Shown here in pieces: positions 52,607-60,407 of a stretch of DNA of 64,000 nucleotides. A model generated the notes under the pieces. That model saw only the letters and a program-made list of their open reading frames with translations, made no database searches and had not been told where the DNA came from. Within the stretch, counting starts at the first letter, position 1. Each line of letters starts with the position of its first letter. This DNA comes from Terriglobus aquaticus (GTDB taxonomy: Bacteria; Acidobacteriota; Terriglobia; Terriglobales; Acidobacteriaceae). Made by a program: the position numbers and the translations under genes. The stretch covers positions 2,108,001 through 2,172,000 of the forward strand of contig NZ_JAGSYB010000001.1 of NCBI RefSeq assembly GCF_025685415.1, written 5' to 3'.

Positions 52607-53329
52607 CTAACGTTCGCGACCGGCGAGCAGCGCCTCAACGCGCAGCAGGTCTTCTTCCGTGTCCACTCCGACGGTGTCAAAGTCGACAGCTTCCACGTAG
52701 AGGCTCAAGCCGTTCTCCAAGAGGCGAAGCTGCTCCAGCCGCTCCGTTTGCTCCAGCGCCGTTGGGTGCAAGCCCGCAAACCGCAGCAGCGCCGCGCGGC
52801 GGTAGGCGTACAGCCCCAGGTGCTTCCAGTACGGCGGATGTGTGCCGTCGCGATCGTAAGGGATGGTCGCGCGAGAGAAATATAGTGCCCGGCCGTCAGA
52901 GGCAGTCACGACCTTGACTGCATTCGGGTTGGTGATGTTCGCGGCGGAGCACGGCGTCTTCACGGTCGACACCTCCACGTGGCTGCCCAGCAGAAACGGC
53001 CGCAGTAGCGCGTCGATGTGGGCGGGCTCCAGCAGCGGCTCGTCCCCTTGCACATTCACGTAGAGATCGGCCGGAACGCTCTGGGCCACGGCGTACATGC
53101 GGTCGGTGCCGCTGGGCAGTTCCGGGTCAGTCCGCTGGTAGTGCCAGCCCTGTTGTTCGCACAGCTCGGCAACCTCGTCCGAGTCGACCGCGACAATCAC
53201 CTGCTGGAATTGTGGACAGCACTGTGCCGCCTCCACCACCCAGTGCAACAGCGGCCGGCCCAGCAGAGGCCGCACCACTTTGCGCGGCAGGCGGGTCGAG
53301 GCAAGGCGCGCTGGAATGACCGCAACAAT
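52607..53329 (-). CDS. kdsB: 3-deoxy-manno-octulosonate cytidylyltransferase, start unclear
   Basis: KdsB activates Kdo to CMP-Kdo for lipid A-core synthesis. 'IPARLASTRLPRK' (P-loop-like CTP site), 'YVNVQGDEPLLEPAHIDALL', 'ALYFSRATIPYDRD' and 'WKHLGLYAYRR' are present. The first in-frame ATG/GTG/TTG is GTG 53278, which would delete the CTP loop; upstream codons remain open without any canonical start. ATT at 53329 would give 'MVAVIPAR', the normal KdsB N-terminus (about 240 residues); ATC at 53377 has GGAG 8 nt upstream. I report ATT 53329 as provisional. It is convergent with DUF4396, with back-to-back stops. Confidence 0.8.
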   Translation of the reverse strand: MVAVIPARLASTRLPRKVVRPLLGRPLLHWVVEAAQCCPQFQQVIVAVDSDEVAELCEQQGWHYQRTDPELPSGTDRMYAVAQSVPADLYVNVQGDEPLLEPAHIDALLRPFLLGSHVEVSTVKTPCSAANITNPNAVKVVTASDGRALYFSRATIPYDRDGTHPPYWKHLGLYAYRRAALLRFAGLHPTALEQTERLEQLRLLENGLSLYVEAVDFDTVGVDTEEDLLRVEALLAGRER

Positions 53330-53475
53330 GCGGCCAAGCGACGAGAAGTCCGAAGAGGGTGCGACAGGTGCGGTGATTGGTTTGGCTCCAACTGGTCTGT
53401 TCCGGTAGACTACTGGAAGCAGCGAACCGGCCGTGGCGCACCCGCGCCCAAGCGAGGCCGCCGCAGCGTCACCCC

Positions 53476-53552
53476 GGCGGTGTAGCTCAGATGGTTAGAG
53501 CGACGGACTCATAACCCGTAGGTCAGTGGTTCGATTCCACTCACCGCCACCA
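53476..53552 (+). tRNA. tRNA-Met (CAT anticodon)
   Basis: A cloverleaf of 77 nt with encoded CCA: acceptor GGCGGTG/CACCGCC, D-arm GCTC/GAGC, anticodon loop CTCATAA (CAT at 53510-53512), T-arm AGTGG/CCACT with TTCGATT. The paired first acceptor base argues against initiator tRNA; a lysidine-modified tRNA-Ile2 cannot be excluded. The anticodon stem has an A-C mismatch at 31/39 (53507/53515). The 3' end is the probable attachment site of the adjoining integrase. Confidence 0.92.
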
Positions 53553-53667
53553 TAAACCCTTCTCACCAGATATCGCAGAGTCTCTCAACTTTAGAGATTC
53601 CGAAGGAAACAGCCGCTTCCTCGTCTCAGACGGTATCACAACTTCTTTTGACTTCTCACATTATTTG

Positions 53668-53724
53668 GGGGCAGAATCGGGGGTAAGTTGACTCGCAGCA
53701 AATCTGCTGCCCCAAAACTGCCCC
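53668..53724 (+). promoter_or_regulatory. Inverted GGGGCAG-N4-GGGG repeats before the integrase
   Basis: GGGGCAGAATCGGGG (53668-53682) is inverted against CTGCCCCAAAACTGCCCC (53707-53724), flanking a TTGACT and a small GCAGC/GCTGC dyad. It is a candidate arm-type integrase site or operator 4 nt before ATG 53728. Confidence 0.4.
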
Positions 53725-53727
53725 ACC

Positions 53728-54927
53728 ATGCCCCTAACAGATGCCACGATTCGACAGTTGAAGCCCGCGGAGAAGCCTCGCAAGGTCTCAGACGGCAAGG
53801 GCCTCTACGTCGAGGTCATGCCAACCGGGGGCAAGCTGTGGCGCCTCAAGTACCGCATCCACGGCAAGGAAAAGCGAATCAGCCTGGGCACGTTCCCGGA
53901 AACGGGCTTGAAGGTCGCGCGCGAAAGCCGCGACGAGGCACGTGCCCTCATTGCTAAGGGCATCGACCCCAGCGCCCATCGGAAGGCCACGAAGCGTACC
54001 GCCAAGGAACGAGCGGCGAACGACTTTGAAGCGATCGCACGGGAGTGGTTCGCTATGACCGGCGCCGTGTGGGCCGACACTCACCGAGATCGCGTCCTGC
54101 GCCGGCTGGAGCGGGACGTCTTCCCTGCCCTTGGCCCACGTCCCATTTCCGAAATTACACCGCCAGAAATCCTTCAGGTGCTCCGGCGCATTGAGAAACG
54201 CACGGTTGAAACTGCGCACCGCGCCATGCGTAGCTGTGGCCAGATCTTCCGCTATGGGATCGCTACAGGCAGGTGCACCACCGACCCCACCCGCGACCTC
54301 CGCGGCGCACTCTCGACCGACAAGGGCGGCAGCCACTTTGCTGCGACGACGGAGCCGAAACGTCTCGGGCAGATTCTCACGATGCTGGACGCCTATCCCG
54401 GAACGCCTGTCGTCCGCGCTGCCCTGCAGCTTGCGCCGCTCGTGTTCGTACGTCCCGGCGAGCTACGAAAGGCGGAGTGGTCGCAATTCGACCTGGACGA
54501 GGCTACCTGGCAGTTCACCTCAAGCAAGACCAAACAGCCGCATATAGTCCCGCTGGCGACGCAAGCAGTTGCCATCTTGCGTGAGCTGCACAAGCACACC
54601 GGAGGCGGCCGCCTCGTCTTCCCTGGCGCCCGTAGCAGCGGCCGGCCGATGTCCGACAATGCCCTGTTGGTTGCGATGCGATCGATGGAGATCGGACAGG
54701 ACGAGCTGACAACGCACGGCTTCCGTGCCGTCGCACGAACCATTCTCGATGAGACGCTGGGCTTCCGGCCGGATGTGATCGAGCACCAGCTCGCCCACAA
54801 GGTCAAAGACCCGCTGGGCCGCGCGTACAACCGAACGCAGCATTTGCCGGAGCGCCGCCGCATGATGCAGGAATGGGCGGATTACCTGAACACTCTGCGG
54901 GGGAAGGCTGGGACGAGTGCACGATGA
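53728..54927 (+). CDS. int: Tyrosine recombinase, P4/DUF4102 integrase
   Basis: 399 residues. The N-terminal DUF4102 arm-binding domain ('LTDATIRQLKPAEKPRKVSD', 'GLYVEVMPTGGKLWRLKYRI'), a SAM-like core-binding domain (about 95-185) and the catalytic domain with Arg ('VRPGELRKAEWSQFD'), 'HxxR' ('TTHGFRAVARTI'), 'LAHKVKDPLGRAYNRTQHL' with the nucleophile Tyr, and 'MMQEWADYL' ending. It integrates elements at tRNA 3' ends, which fits the tRNA-Met 176 nt upstream. All catalytic residues are present, so it may be active. Confidence 0.92.
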   Translation: MPLTDATIRQLKPAEKPRKVSDGKGLYVEVMPTGGKLWRLKYRIHGKEKRISLGTFPETGLKVARESRDEARALIAKGIDPSAHRKATKRTAKERAANDFEAIAREWFAMTGAVWADTHRDRVLRRLERDVFPALGPRPISEITPPEILQVLRRIEKRTVETAHRAMRSCGQIFRYGIATGRCTTDPTRDLRGALSTDKGGSHFAATTEPKRLGQILTMLDAYPGTPVVRAALQLAPLVFVRPGELRKAEWSQFDLDEATWQFTSSKTKQPHIVPLATQAVAILRELHKHTGGGRLVFPGARSSGRPMSDNALLVAMRSMEIGQDELTTHGFRAVARTILDETLGFRPDVIEHQLAHKVKDPLGRAYNRTQHLPERRRMMQEWADYLNTLRGKAGTSAR

Positions 54928-55576
54928 TCGAAACACAACTCCGATTCGCTATACGCCTTTACAGAAGGCGATCATGTGCCTGAGGCAGGACATCCTAGAT
55001 CTCAGCGCAAGGCTCAAACCATACCCAAAGCCCGGAATTGGCTTAACCATCGAGGAGCGCTTTGATCACACCATTTCAGGTGCGGGAAGAAAGTGGCTTG
55101 ACGATTTACAGGAAAAGTACGCCATTGACATCCAGCCACGCGTTGCTGAAGTGCTAAGGCAGTTCGAAGTGACCGAGGGCAGGAAAGTCGACACGATTAG
55201 GCGCGTAGGCGCCACTGAGGGCCAGAAGCACGAAACGTTGCAAGCTTATCTGGAGCCTGAGTCAGGTACTGAGCCGCCAGTCTACCTGCCTCCCCACGGC
55301 ATGAGCTTGGACAAATTGGCCAAAGATCTTTTCGGTCTGGTCGGCGAAATTACGGCGGCGGCTTCGAAAACTTCAACCTCTAAGGCTACAGGTAACGCTA
55401 AACGAAATGCGGAAGCGGTAAAGAAGTTCGATGAGATACGCGCCGCAGCCAATCATAAAGTAGGCCCTAAAGAGGCCGCGCCTCGAGTCTTCAAAGAGAT
55501 GGGCGACGCATTCACGTCCGAGAGCGGTTGCTTTGAGGTGCTGAAAGACCACAATAAGTGGCGTGACGAAGGGTAG
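54917..55576 (+). CDS. Hypothetical element protein (219 aa)
   Basis: No family is recognised. The product is mostly helical and charged, cytoplasmic, with a Lys/Ala/Thr-rich stretch ('SKTSTSKATGNAKRNAEAVK', about 150-170) and no membrane segment or signal peptide. It overlaps the int stop by 11 nt; the GTG at 54917 follows GGAAGG by about 9 nt. Codon GC is lower than in host genes. It occupies the slot right after the integrase, where satellites and islands often carry cargo or defence genes, but nothing in its sequence shows such activity. Confidence 0.6.
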   Translation: MHDDRNTTPIRYTPLQKAIMCLRQDILDLSARLKPYPKPGIGLTIEERFDHTISGAGRKWLDDLQEKYAIDIQPRVAEVLRQFEVTEGRKVDTIRRVGATEGQKHETLQAYLEPESGTEPPVYLPPHGMSLDKLAKDLFGLVGEITAAASKTSTSKATGNAKRNAEAVKKFDEIRAAANHKVGPKEAAPRVFKEMGDAFTSESGCFEVLKDHNKWRDEG

Positions 55577-55587
55577 AAGGTCCGTTT

Positions 55588-55624
55588 ACCCCTTTTTTAC
55601 CCCCTTATCACCCCACACCTACCC
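55588..55624 (+). repeat. Four ACCC iterons with exact 11-bp phasing
   Basis: ACCC(C) begins at 55588, 55599, 55610 and 55621, each one helical turn (11 bp) apart, in an otherwise pyrimidine-rich tract (TTTACCCC, TTTACCCC, ATCACCCC, CCTACCC). It lies 64-100 nt before alpA, and the interval 55577-55687 has no gene. Candidate binding array for AlpA or a replication protein. Confidence 0.5.
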
Positions 55625-55687
55625 TTTGCTTGGCCTCTAGATTGACCTCAGTTCCGCAAAGTACCGCAGGGGCTTAGGAGGTCATCT

Positions 55688-55870
55688 ATGGAGCAGCGAT
55701 ACATTCGCCTCCCCAGAGTTCAAGAGCTATACGCGCCCGTGAGCAAGCCCACTATCTATCGGTGGATTGCGGAGGGTCGCTTCCCTCGCCCGCACAAACT
55801 GCCAGGTGGTCGCGCTGTCGCGTGGCTTGAGAGCGAAGTCGTGGCCTGCTTGCAAGGGGAAGCGGCCTGA
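55688..55870 (+). CDS. alpA: AlpA-type phage regulator/excisionase
   Basis: 60 residues of the AlpA/MerR-like winged-helix family: 'YIRLPRVQELYAPVSKPTIY' with the recognition segment 'SKPTIYRWIAEGRFPRP' and 'WLESEV'. AlpA proteins activate integrase or replication genes of P4-like elements and act as excisionases. A perfect AGGAGGT (55676-55682) lies 5 nt before the ATG. It is a hallmark regulator of Gram-negative PICI and P4-like satellites. Confidence 0.85.
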   Translation: MEQRYIRLPRVQELYAPVSKPTIYRWIAEGRFPRPHKLPGGRAVAWLESEVVACLQGEAA

Positions 55871-55876
55871 AACGAA

Positions 55877-55896
55877 AGGCGCCCTGCCAGGCGCCT
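55877..55896 (+). other. AGGCGCC hairpin between alpA and the next ORF
   Basis: AGGCGCC (55877-55883) pairs with GGCGCCT (55890-55896) over a 6-nt loop, directly before AGAAGGAG of the next ORF. No U-tract, so it may modulate translation or partly terminate. Confidence 0.4.
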
Positions 55897-55915
55897 CTCA
55901 GAAGGAGTCATTGCG

Positions 55916-56167
55916 ATGAGTCTGAATCTACCAGCAGGCGCGCCGGTAGCGCCACAACGATCTGACAATCAGCCGCGCTTCGTGCTCAAGTGCGGGTCGC
56001 TTTTCCTAGGCCTTGAAGGTGCACCGCGTGTGGCATCCGCAGATCGCGCTCGCAAGATGAATAAGAGCGAGGCCGAAGTCGCTCTGAAGCTGCTGACGCG
56101 GCGAAATGCGGCGTTCGTGATGCCGTGGACGATCGAGCCCGCAAACGCGGAAGGCGGTGGCGAATGA
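55916..56167 (+). CDS. Hypothetical element protein (83 aa)
   Basis: A small soluble protein with no recognised family. The C-terminal part 'MNKSEAEVALKLLTRRNAAF' is helical and basic. AAGGAG lies 8 nt before the ATG, and the stop overlaps the next ATG (ATGA). Its position between alpA and the replication genes suggests a replication or regulation accessory role, but this is only context. Confidence 0.6.
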   Translation: MSLNLPAGAPVAPQRSDNQPRFVLKCGSLFLGLEGAPRVASADRARKMNKSEAEVALKLLTRRNAAFVMPWTIEPANAEGGGE

Positions 56168-56451
56168 GCGCGCTACAGAGGTTCCCTTGGCCGCTGACTC
56201 AGGAGCGCATCGAAGTGCTCGCGAACGTGCTGTATGAGCACGTTGACGTGTTGAATCGCTTACACCCAGGTAGCGCCAAAGCGGAGAGGGCACACCAACT
56301 CATCAATGACCTCCGCGGGCACTCCGTTGCCGCCGGCGCCGAAGATCCGTTTCCCTACATGGGTTACGAGCCGGCCTTTGCGGACACACCAGTACCCGCG
56401 TGGCCGGATGCGCGCTTTTTGCAGTTCGAAGACATGGAGGCGAAGGCATGA
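56164..56451 (+). CDS. Hypothetical element protein (95 aa)
   Basis: ATGA overlaps connect it to both neighbours (56164-56167, 56448-56451). The sequence 'ALQRFPWPLTQERIEVLANV' and 'HPGSAKAERAHQLINDLRGH' is helical and charged; the C-terminus is acidic. No domain is recognised. Confidence 0.6.
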   Translation: MSALQRFPWPLTQERIEVLANVLYEHVDVLNRLHPGSAKAERAHQLINDLRGHSVAAGAEDPFPYMGYEPAFADTPVPAWPDARFLQFEDMEAKA

Positions 56452-57401
56452 GAAGTCCTGCTTTTCGCTTCTACGCTGGCGATTTCCTCAGCTCTCCGAC
56501 CGTGCAGGCCATGGACCTGCACGAGATCGGGAGTTACACGGTGCTGCTGCTCACTGCCTGGATGAACGATCGTCACGGCTACCTTCCCGACAATGACGAG
56601 ATGCTGCGGCGGTGGGCGCGCATGTCCAGAGAGCAATGGTCAGAAAGCCGGGAGATCCTCCTGAGCAAGTTCCCCGTAGTCGAAGACGGCTGGCGAGCCA
56701 ACCCGCGCATGGTTACTGAGGCGGAGAAGCAGGCAGCTTTCAGCGAATCACAGTCGGCGAAGGGAAAGAGGGGCGGCCGCCCGAGAAAAGCCGAAGAGAA
56801 GCCGGGGCTTTCTTCAGAAAATCCACAGCTTTCCCCGGGTAGAGCCAACCAGATGCCGAGTGCTGGCGCTGACGCGATAGGCCAGACGATCAGAGGCGAA
56901 GAAAAAGCCGGGGCTTCTGAGTCGAAAGCTGGAGCTTCGAAAACAGAAAGCCCAGAAAAGCCTTCCGTTTCCGTTACCGTTACCGCCTTCGGTAGCTCTT
57001 CTTCTTACGAAGAAGAGAGTAAGAGCGCTGACGCGGACACTCCCGCTCGGAAACGGACCACGACAGGGCAACAGGACAGACCGGACGGACCTGCAACGGC
57101 AGAAGAGCTCAAGGAAACAGGACTTGAGCCGGAAGACTTCTCGGCCTACATGGCAGTGCGGCGGAAAAAGCGCTGCGCGTTCATCGACACCGCCACTCGT
57201 GAGCGTTGGATCTCCAGGTTCCGCAACTTCTACGCCGAGGGCAAAGACACGCGAGACATGCTGCACCAGATGATCGAAGGGCAATGGCAGGGCGTTGTAG
57301 CCGAGAAGTGGAAACAGCGGCGGCAGGACCTCGTCGCCTGTGACGATCCTGCCCTCGTCTGGCCTGAGTTGTACGGCAACGGGAACGGGAGGCTCCAGTG
57401 A
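56448..57401 (+). CDS. DUF1376 (YdaU-like) replication-associated protein
   Basis: 317 residues. The N-terminal DUF1376 domain begins 'PAFRFYAGDFLSSPTVQAMD' and continues 'EIGSYTVLLLTAWMNDRHGY', about 1-90. A low-complexity Lys/Glu/Ser linker (about 95-215) leads to a C-terminal helical region ('RRKKRCAFIDTATRERWISR'). DUF1376 proteins lie next to helicases in phage replication modules and are thought to act as replisome organisers or helicase loaders. ATG 56448 overlaps the previous stop, and the downstream GTG overlaps its own stop. Confidence 0.8.
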   Translation: MRSPAFRFYAGDFLSSPTVQAMDLHEIGSYTVLLLTAWMNDRHGYLPDNDEMLRRWARMSREQWSESREILLSKFPVVEDGWRANPRMVTEAEKQAAFSESQSAKGKRGGRPRKAEEKPGLSSENPQLSPGRANQMPSAGADAIGQTIRGEEKAGASESKAGASKTESPEKPSVSVTVTAFGSSSSYEEESKSADADTPARKRTTTGQQDRPDGPATAEELKETGLEPEDFSAYMAVRRKKRCAFIDTATRERWISRFRNFYAEGKDTRDMLHQMIEGQWQGVVAEKWKQRRQDLVACDDPALVWPELYGNGNGRLQ

Positions 57402-59152
57402 GCGCGACACCTCAGCAGATCGAGGTCTACTTCCTGCAGCGCCTGGATCCGTACCGCATCCGGCACAGCCGCGGCAACGAGTACCGCAGCCGTTGCCCCT
57501 TTCATGGCGGCAGCAACGTGACGGCCCTCGCTGTAAACCTCGAAGACGGCCTGTACTTCTGCCACGCGTGCGGAGCTAAAGGGAAGGGCATTGGCGAGTT
57601 CGAGATGCACCTGCAAAAGGCGGAAAGCGGAAGCATGCCGCCGATCGCGGATGCTTTACGCGCTGCTGAGCAGGTCGTGGGCACACCGTTCGAGCGGCGG
57701 GTGCACCAGGAGCCGGTCATTGGGAAGCGCAGCGGCTGGAACCGCAAGCAGGCGCGGGATCGGTACATCTACACCGACGAGACCGGAAACGAGATGTTCA
57801 GTGTCTGGCGCTTTGTCGACGCAGCCGGGAACAAAGTCACGCCGCCCGACCATCCATGCGGCTGCTCGCCAGATAGCGAGTGTCAAGAATGTGAAGGCGG
57901 TCGCGTCTGGGGGAGCAAAGGCGTTCGGCGCGTCCTCTACCGTCTGCCGGACGTGCTGCAGTCACTCGTCGTGTTCGTGGTCGAAGGGGAAAAGAATTGC
58001 AACGATCTGTCACGCGCGCTCGGCACATACCTTGCCAAGGCCCGTGGCTTGGCCGTAGGCGCGCTAACAGTGGATCGGGTAGGGGTAACCTGCAATCCGG
58101 GTGGCGCGAAGGCCTGGAAGCCCGAATACGGCTATGGAAGATACTTCCAAGGCAAGATCGTCATCAAGCTTGGCGACAACGATGAATCCGGTCGGCAGCA
58201 CGACGAAGACGTTTGCCGGGATGTGGCTCCATTCGCCTCACAGGTATTCCGGCTCGCGCTCCCGGTTGGCGAAGGGGAGGACATCTCCGACTTTCTGCAG
58301 GAGCATACCGTCGAGGACCTGCTTCAATTACTGCCGAACCGTGTCGCCTGGCAGCAGCCGGCACCGCAACACGCGCTGGTCAAAGACAACCTGGTTCCGC
58401 GGGCGCTGCTGGTAAAGCCCTCCGAGCTGGTGCGGAACGAGTCTGAAGGCGGCGACTGGCTGGTAGATCGGTTGATCCCGCGCAACAGTCGCGGCCTCGT
58501 GATCGCGCCGCCGAAGACGGGAAAAAGCTTTTTCTTCCTCGACTTGGCGATTGCGCTGGCGACTTGCGGCCGGGTGCTTTCGCTTCCCTCGCTTGGCCGC
58601 CCTGTCCGTACCGCGATCATCTCTCGCGAGGATGGACCCCAACTCGTAAGCGAACGCCTTCGCGGCCTCGCGCGCGGCCGAAACCTCGATTGGAGCGATG
58701 TAGACCGGAACATCCGGATCAACACCGTGCAGCAATCGCAGACGTTCCGGATCGACAACGACGAAGACCTGACCGAAATGGCGGAGTGGCTGCGCGGTGA
58801 GGGTATCGAGTTCACGGTGCTCGACGTGCTGAACAAGCTGCATGGCGGCGAAGAGAACTCCGCGAACGACATGACCAAGGTAATGGCGCGATTCGATGAA
58901 CTGGCTCGGCTTTCCGGTTCTCAGGTGTGCGTCATCCATCACACGAACAAAGGCGGGGGCGCGCGCGGATCCAGTTCGATCGCGGGCTGGGCAGACACGA
59001 TATTCCGGCTGGAGAGCGACGAATCCGATGAGCGCTTGAAGCGCCTGTTTGTGCAAACCAAGTTCGGCAGCACACCGACCCCGCGGCTGATGCGCTACGT
59101 GGAAGACACGGCGGCGCGTTCGTCTCGGATCGAGATGGTGGTGCAACGGTGA
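57398..59152 (+). CDS. Primase-helicase (CHC2/Toprim-like plus RecA-like ATPase)
   Basis: 584 residues. The N-terminal CHC2-like zinc ribbon ('RCPFHGGSN', 'YFCHACGAKG', about 28-60), a Toprim-like centre ('VFVVEGEKNCNDLSRALG', 'KLGDNDESGRQHDED', about 190-270) and a C-terminal RecA-like AAA_25 ATPase ('VIAPPKTGKSFFFLDLAIAL' Walker A, 'FTVLDVLNKLHGG' Walker B, 'VCVIHHTNKGGG', 'SSSIAGWADTIFRLE') make a self-sufficient primase-helicase of the P4 alpha/RepA type. GTG 57398 overlaps the previous stop by 4 nt. Confidence 0.85.
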   Translation: MSATPQQIEVYFLQRLDPYRIRHSRGNEYRSRCPFHGGSNVTALAVNLEDGLYFCHACGAKGKGIGEFEMHLQKAESGSMPPIADALRAAEQVVGTPFERRVHQEPVIGKRSGWNRKQARDRYIYTDETGNEMFSVWRFVDAAGNKVTPPDHPCGCSPDSECQECEGGRVWGSKGVRRVLYRLPDVLQSLVVFVVEGEKNCNDLSRALGTYLAKARGLAVGALTVDRVGVTCNPGGAKAWKPEYGYGRYFQGKIVIKLGDNDESGRQHDEDVCRDVAPFASQVFRLALPVGEGEDISDFLQEHTVEDLLQLLPNRVAWQQPAPQHALVKDNLVPRALLVKPSELVRNESEGGDWLVDRLIPRNSRGLVIAPPKTGKSFFFLDLAIALATCGRVLSLPSLGRPVRTAIISREDGPQLVSERLRGLARGRNLDWSDVDRNIRINTVQQSQTFRIDNDEDLTEMAEWLRGEGIEFTVLDVLNKLHGGEENSANDMTKVMARFDELARLSGSQVCVIHHTNKGGGARGSSSIAGWADTIFRLESDESDERLKRLFVQTKFGSTPTPRLMRYVEDTAARSSRIEMVVQR

Positions 59153-59523
59153 GCAGCGGCATGGATCGAAAGACCTTTTACGAGTGGATCGGTGAACGCT
59201 GCTACGTGTCACTGCGTGTGGCCGGAAATGTGGCGCGGCTATGGATTTCCTACGAGCGTTTCTGCCTACAAGCCGGCGTTACCGCCGAGAAGCTCGCCTT
59301 CACTCAGGCCATTGCAACCGAGTTCAGCGTGAACGGCGGGCTGGCCGCAGGTGTGTGCCTACTGGTCGACTCCACAGCGTTCGGCAAGGCATACCCGGAA
59401 CAATGGCGGCAAAGCGCCGTAACAACCCACAGGCTGCGTCGCAAGGCCCAGGACAGCCCGATAGACCACCCGGGTATCGAGAGCCCAGCACTGGGCAGGT
59501 CTGTGCGAATGGAGGCGGCATGA
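59149..59523 (+). CDS. Hypothetical element protein (124 aa)
   Basis: GTGA overlap with the primase-helicase and ATGA overlap with the next ORF. Helical, with 'FYEWIGERCYVSLRVAGNVA' at the N-terminus and a basic C-terminus. No domain is recognised; probably part of the replication transcript. Confidence 0.55.
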   Translation: MSSGMDRKTFYEWIGERCYVSLRVAGNVARLWISYERFCLQAGVTAEKLAFTQAIATEFSVNGGLAAGVCLLVDSTAFGKAYPEQWRQSAVTTHRLRRKAQDSPIDHPGIESPALGRSVRMEAA

Positions 59524-59912
59524 GCAGAGACATTTTGCTGGTCGGCGAAGCTCTCACGAACCGACAGTGGAGCTTCGCTGCCGTCTTCCCGGATTGGAAT
59601 GCGGCTGGGCATTGGCTGAAGCAGGCGAACAAGGATGGCGAACGACGCGTGAGGGAGTTCGTCGCACGTGGCGGCGCTGTCTACTCCGGAGAGGCAGATG
59701 CTCTGAGCGGCCAGACTCAGGGCGGATTAAGGGCGGAATCTATCAGCGCCGCGGTCCCTGAGAACAGGGGAGAAACAGGGCCGCAGCCACTCTCGAAGGC
59801 AGCCACCGCGCATACTGCCACGCTCGTGCAGCAGTGCGAGACACCGGATGGTAGCTTCGCCGAAATCGCGATCATGCACTCTATCCCGCGCCCCAAAGAA
59901 AGGGTCAATTGA
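59520..59912 (+). CDS. Hypothetical element protein (130 aa)
   Basis: Starts in the ATGA overlap at 59520. 'FPDWNAAGHWLKQANKDGER' resembles small phage ORFs of unknown role. Its C-terminus 'EIAIMHSIPRPKERVN' shares the HSIPRP peptide with the end of the next protein (59916-60341), suggesting a common partner or shared ancestry. Function is unknown. Confidence 0.55.
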   Translation: MSRDILLVGEALTNRQWSFAAVFPDWNAAGHWLKQANKDGERRVREFVARGGAVYSGEADALSGQTQGGLRAESISAAVPENRGETGPQPLSKAATAHTATLVQQCETPDGSFAEIAIMHSIPRPKERVN

Positions 59913-59915
59913 TCC

Positions 59916-60341
59916 ATGGCGAACCAAACGACACGAACCGAACAGAAGACGACTGCCTTCCTGAGGGCTCTTTCCGAGTGCGGTAACATATCCGACGCCT
60001 GCCGCATGTCCGGTGTTCCCAGGGCCACTGCCTATCAATGGCGCGATGCGGACGCGGACTTTGCGGAAGACTGGCGCAAAGCGAGAGCGATGGGCCTCGA
60101 GGTCCTTGAGGATGAGGCGCTGCGACGCGCTTACACCGGAGTGGATCGGCCCGTATACCAGGGCGGCAAGCAGGTGGGCAGCACCCGTGAGTACAGCGAC
60201 ACGCTCCTCATCTTCCTGCTGAAAGGCGCGAAGCCTGAAACTTACCGTGATAACGCCAAGGTGGAGCATGCCGGCGGTGTGGGGATCACGCTCATCCACA
60301 GCATCCCGCGGCCCAGCGGAACAAACAATGGCGGCAACTAG
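59916..60341 (+). CDS. Terminase small subunit-like HTH protein
   Basis: 141 residues. An N-terminal helix-turn-helix ('FLRALSECGNISDACRMSGV', 'RATAYQWRDADADF', about 15-50) of the phage small-terminase type, followed by a helical oligomerisation region ('EVLEDEALRRAYTGVDRPVY', 'SDTLLIFLLKGAKPETYRD'). Such TerS proteins bind pac DNA and load the large terminase. No large terminase is in the window, as expected for satellites that divert helper packaging. The C-terminus 'VEHAGGVGITLIHSIPRP' resembles the tail of the DUF5681 protein. Confidence 0.72.
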   Translation: MANQTTRTEQKTTAFLRALSECGNISDACRMSGVPRATAYQWRDADADFAEDWRKARAMGLEVLEDEALRRAYTGVDRPVYQGGKQVGSTREYSDTLLIFLLKGAKPETYRDNAKVEHAGGVGITLIHSIPRPSGTNNGGN

Positions 60342-60407
60342 GACAAGCTGGACGCCTTAAAAGCAGCCCTGCTAACAGGAGCGCTTCAGAACCGGAGGAC
60401 GCAGAAG

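Noticed and set aside
54917-55576. Anti-phage defence gene after the integrase
   Set aside because: The position is typical for cargo, but no nuclease, NTPase, TIR or membrane effector motif is visible in the 219-aa protein.
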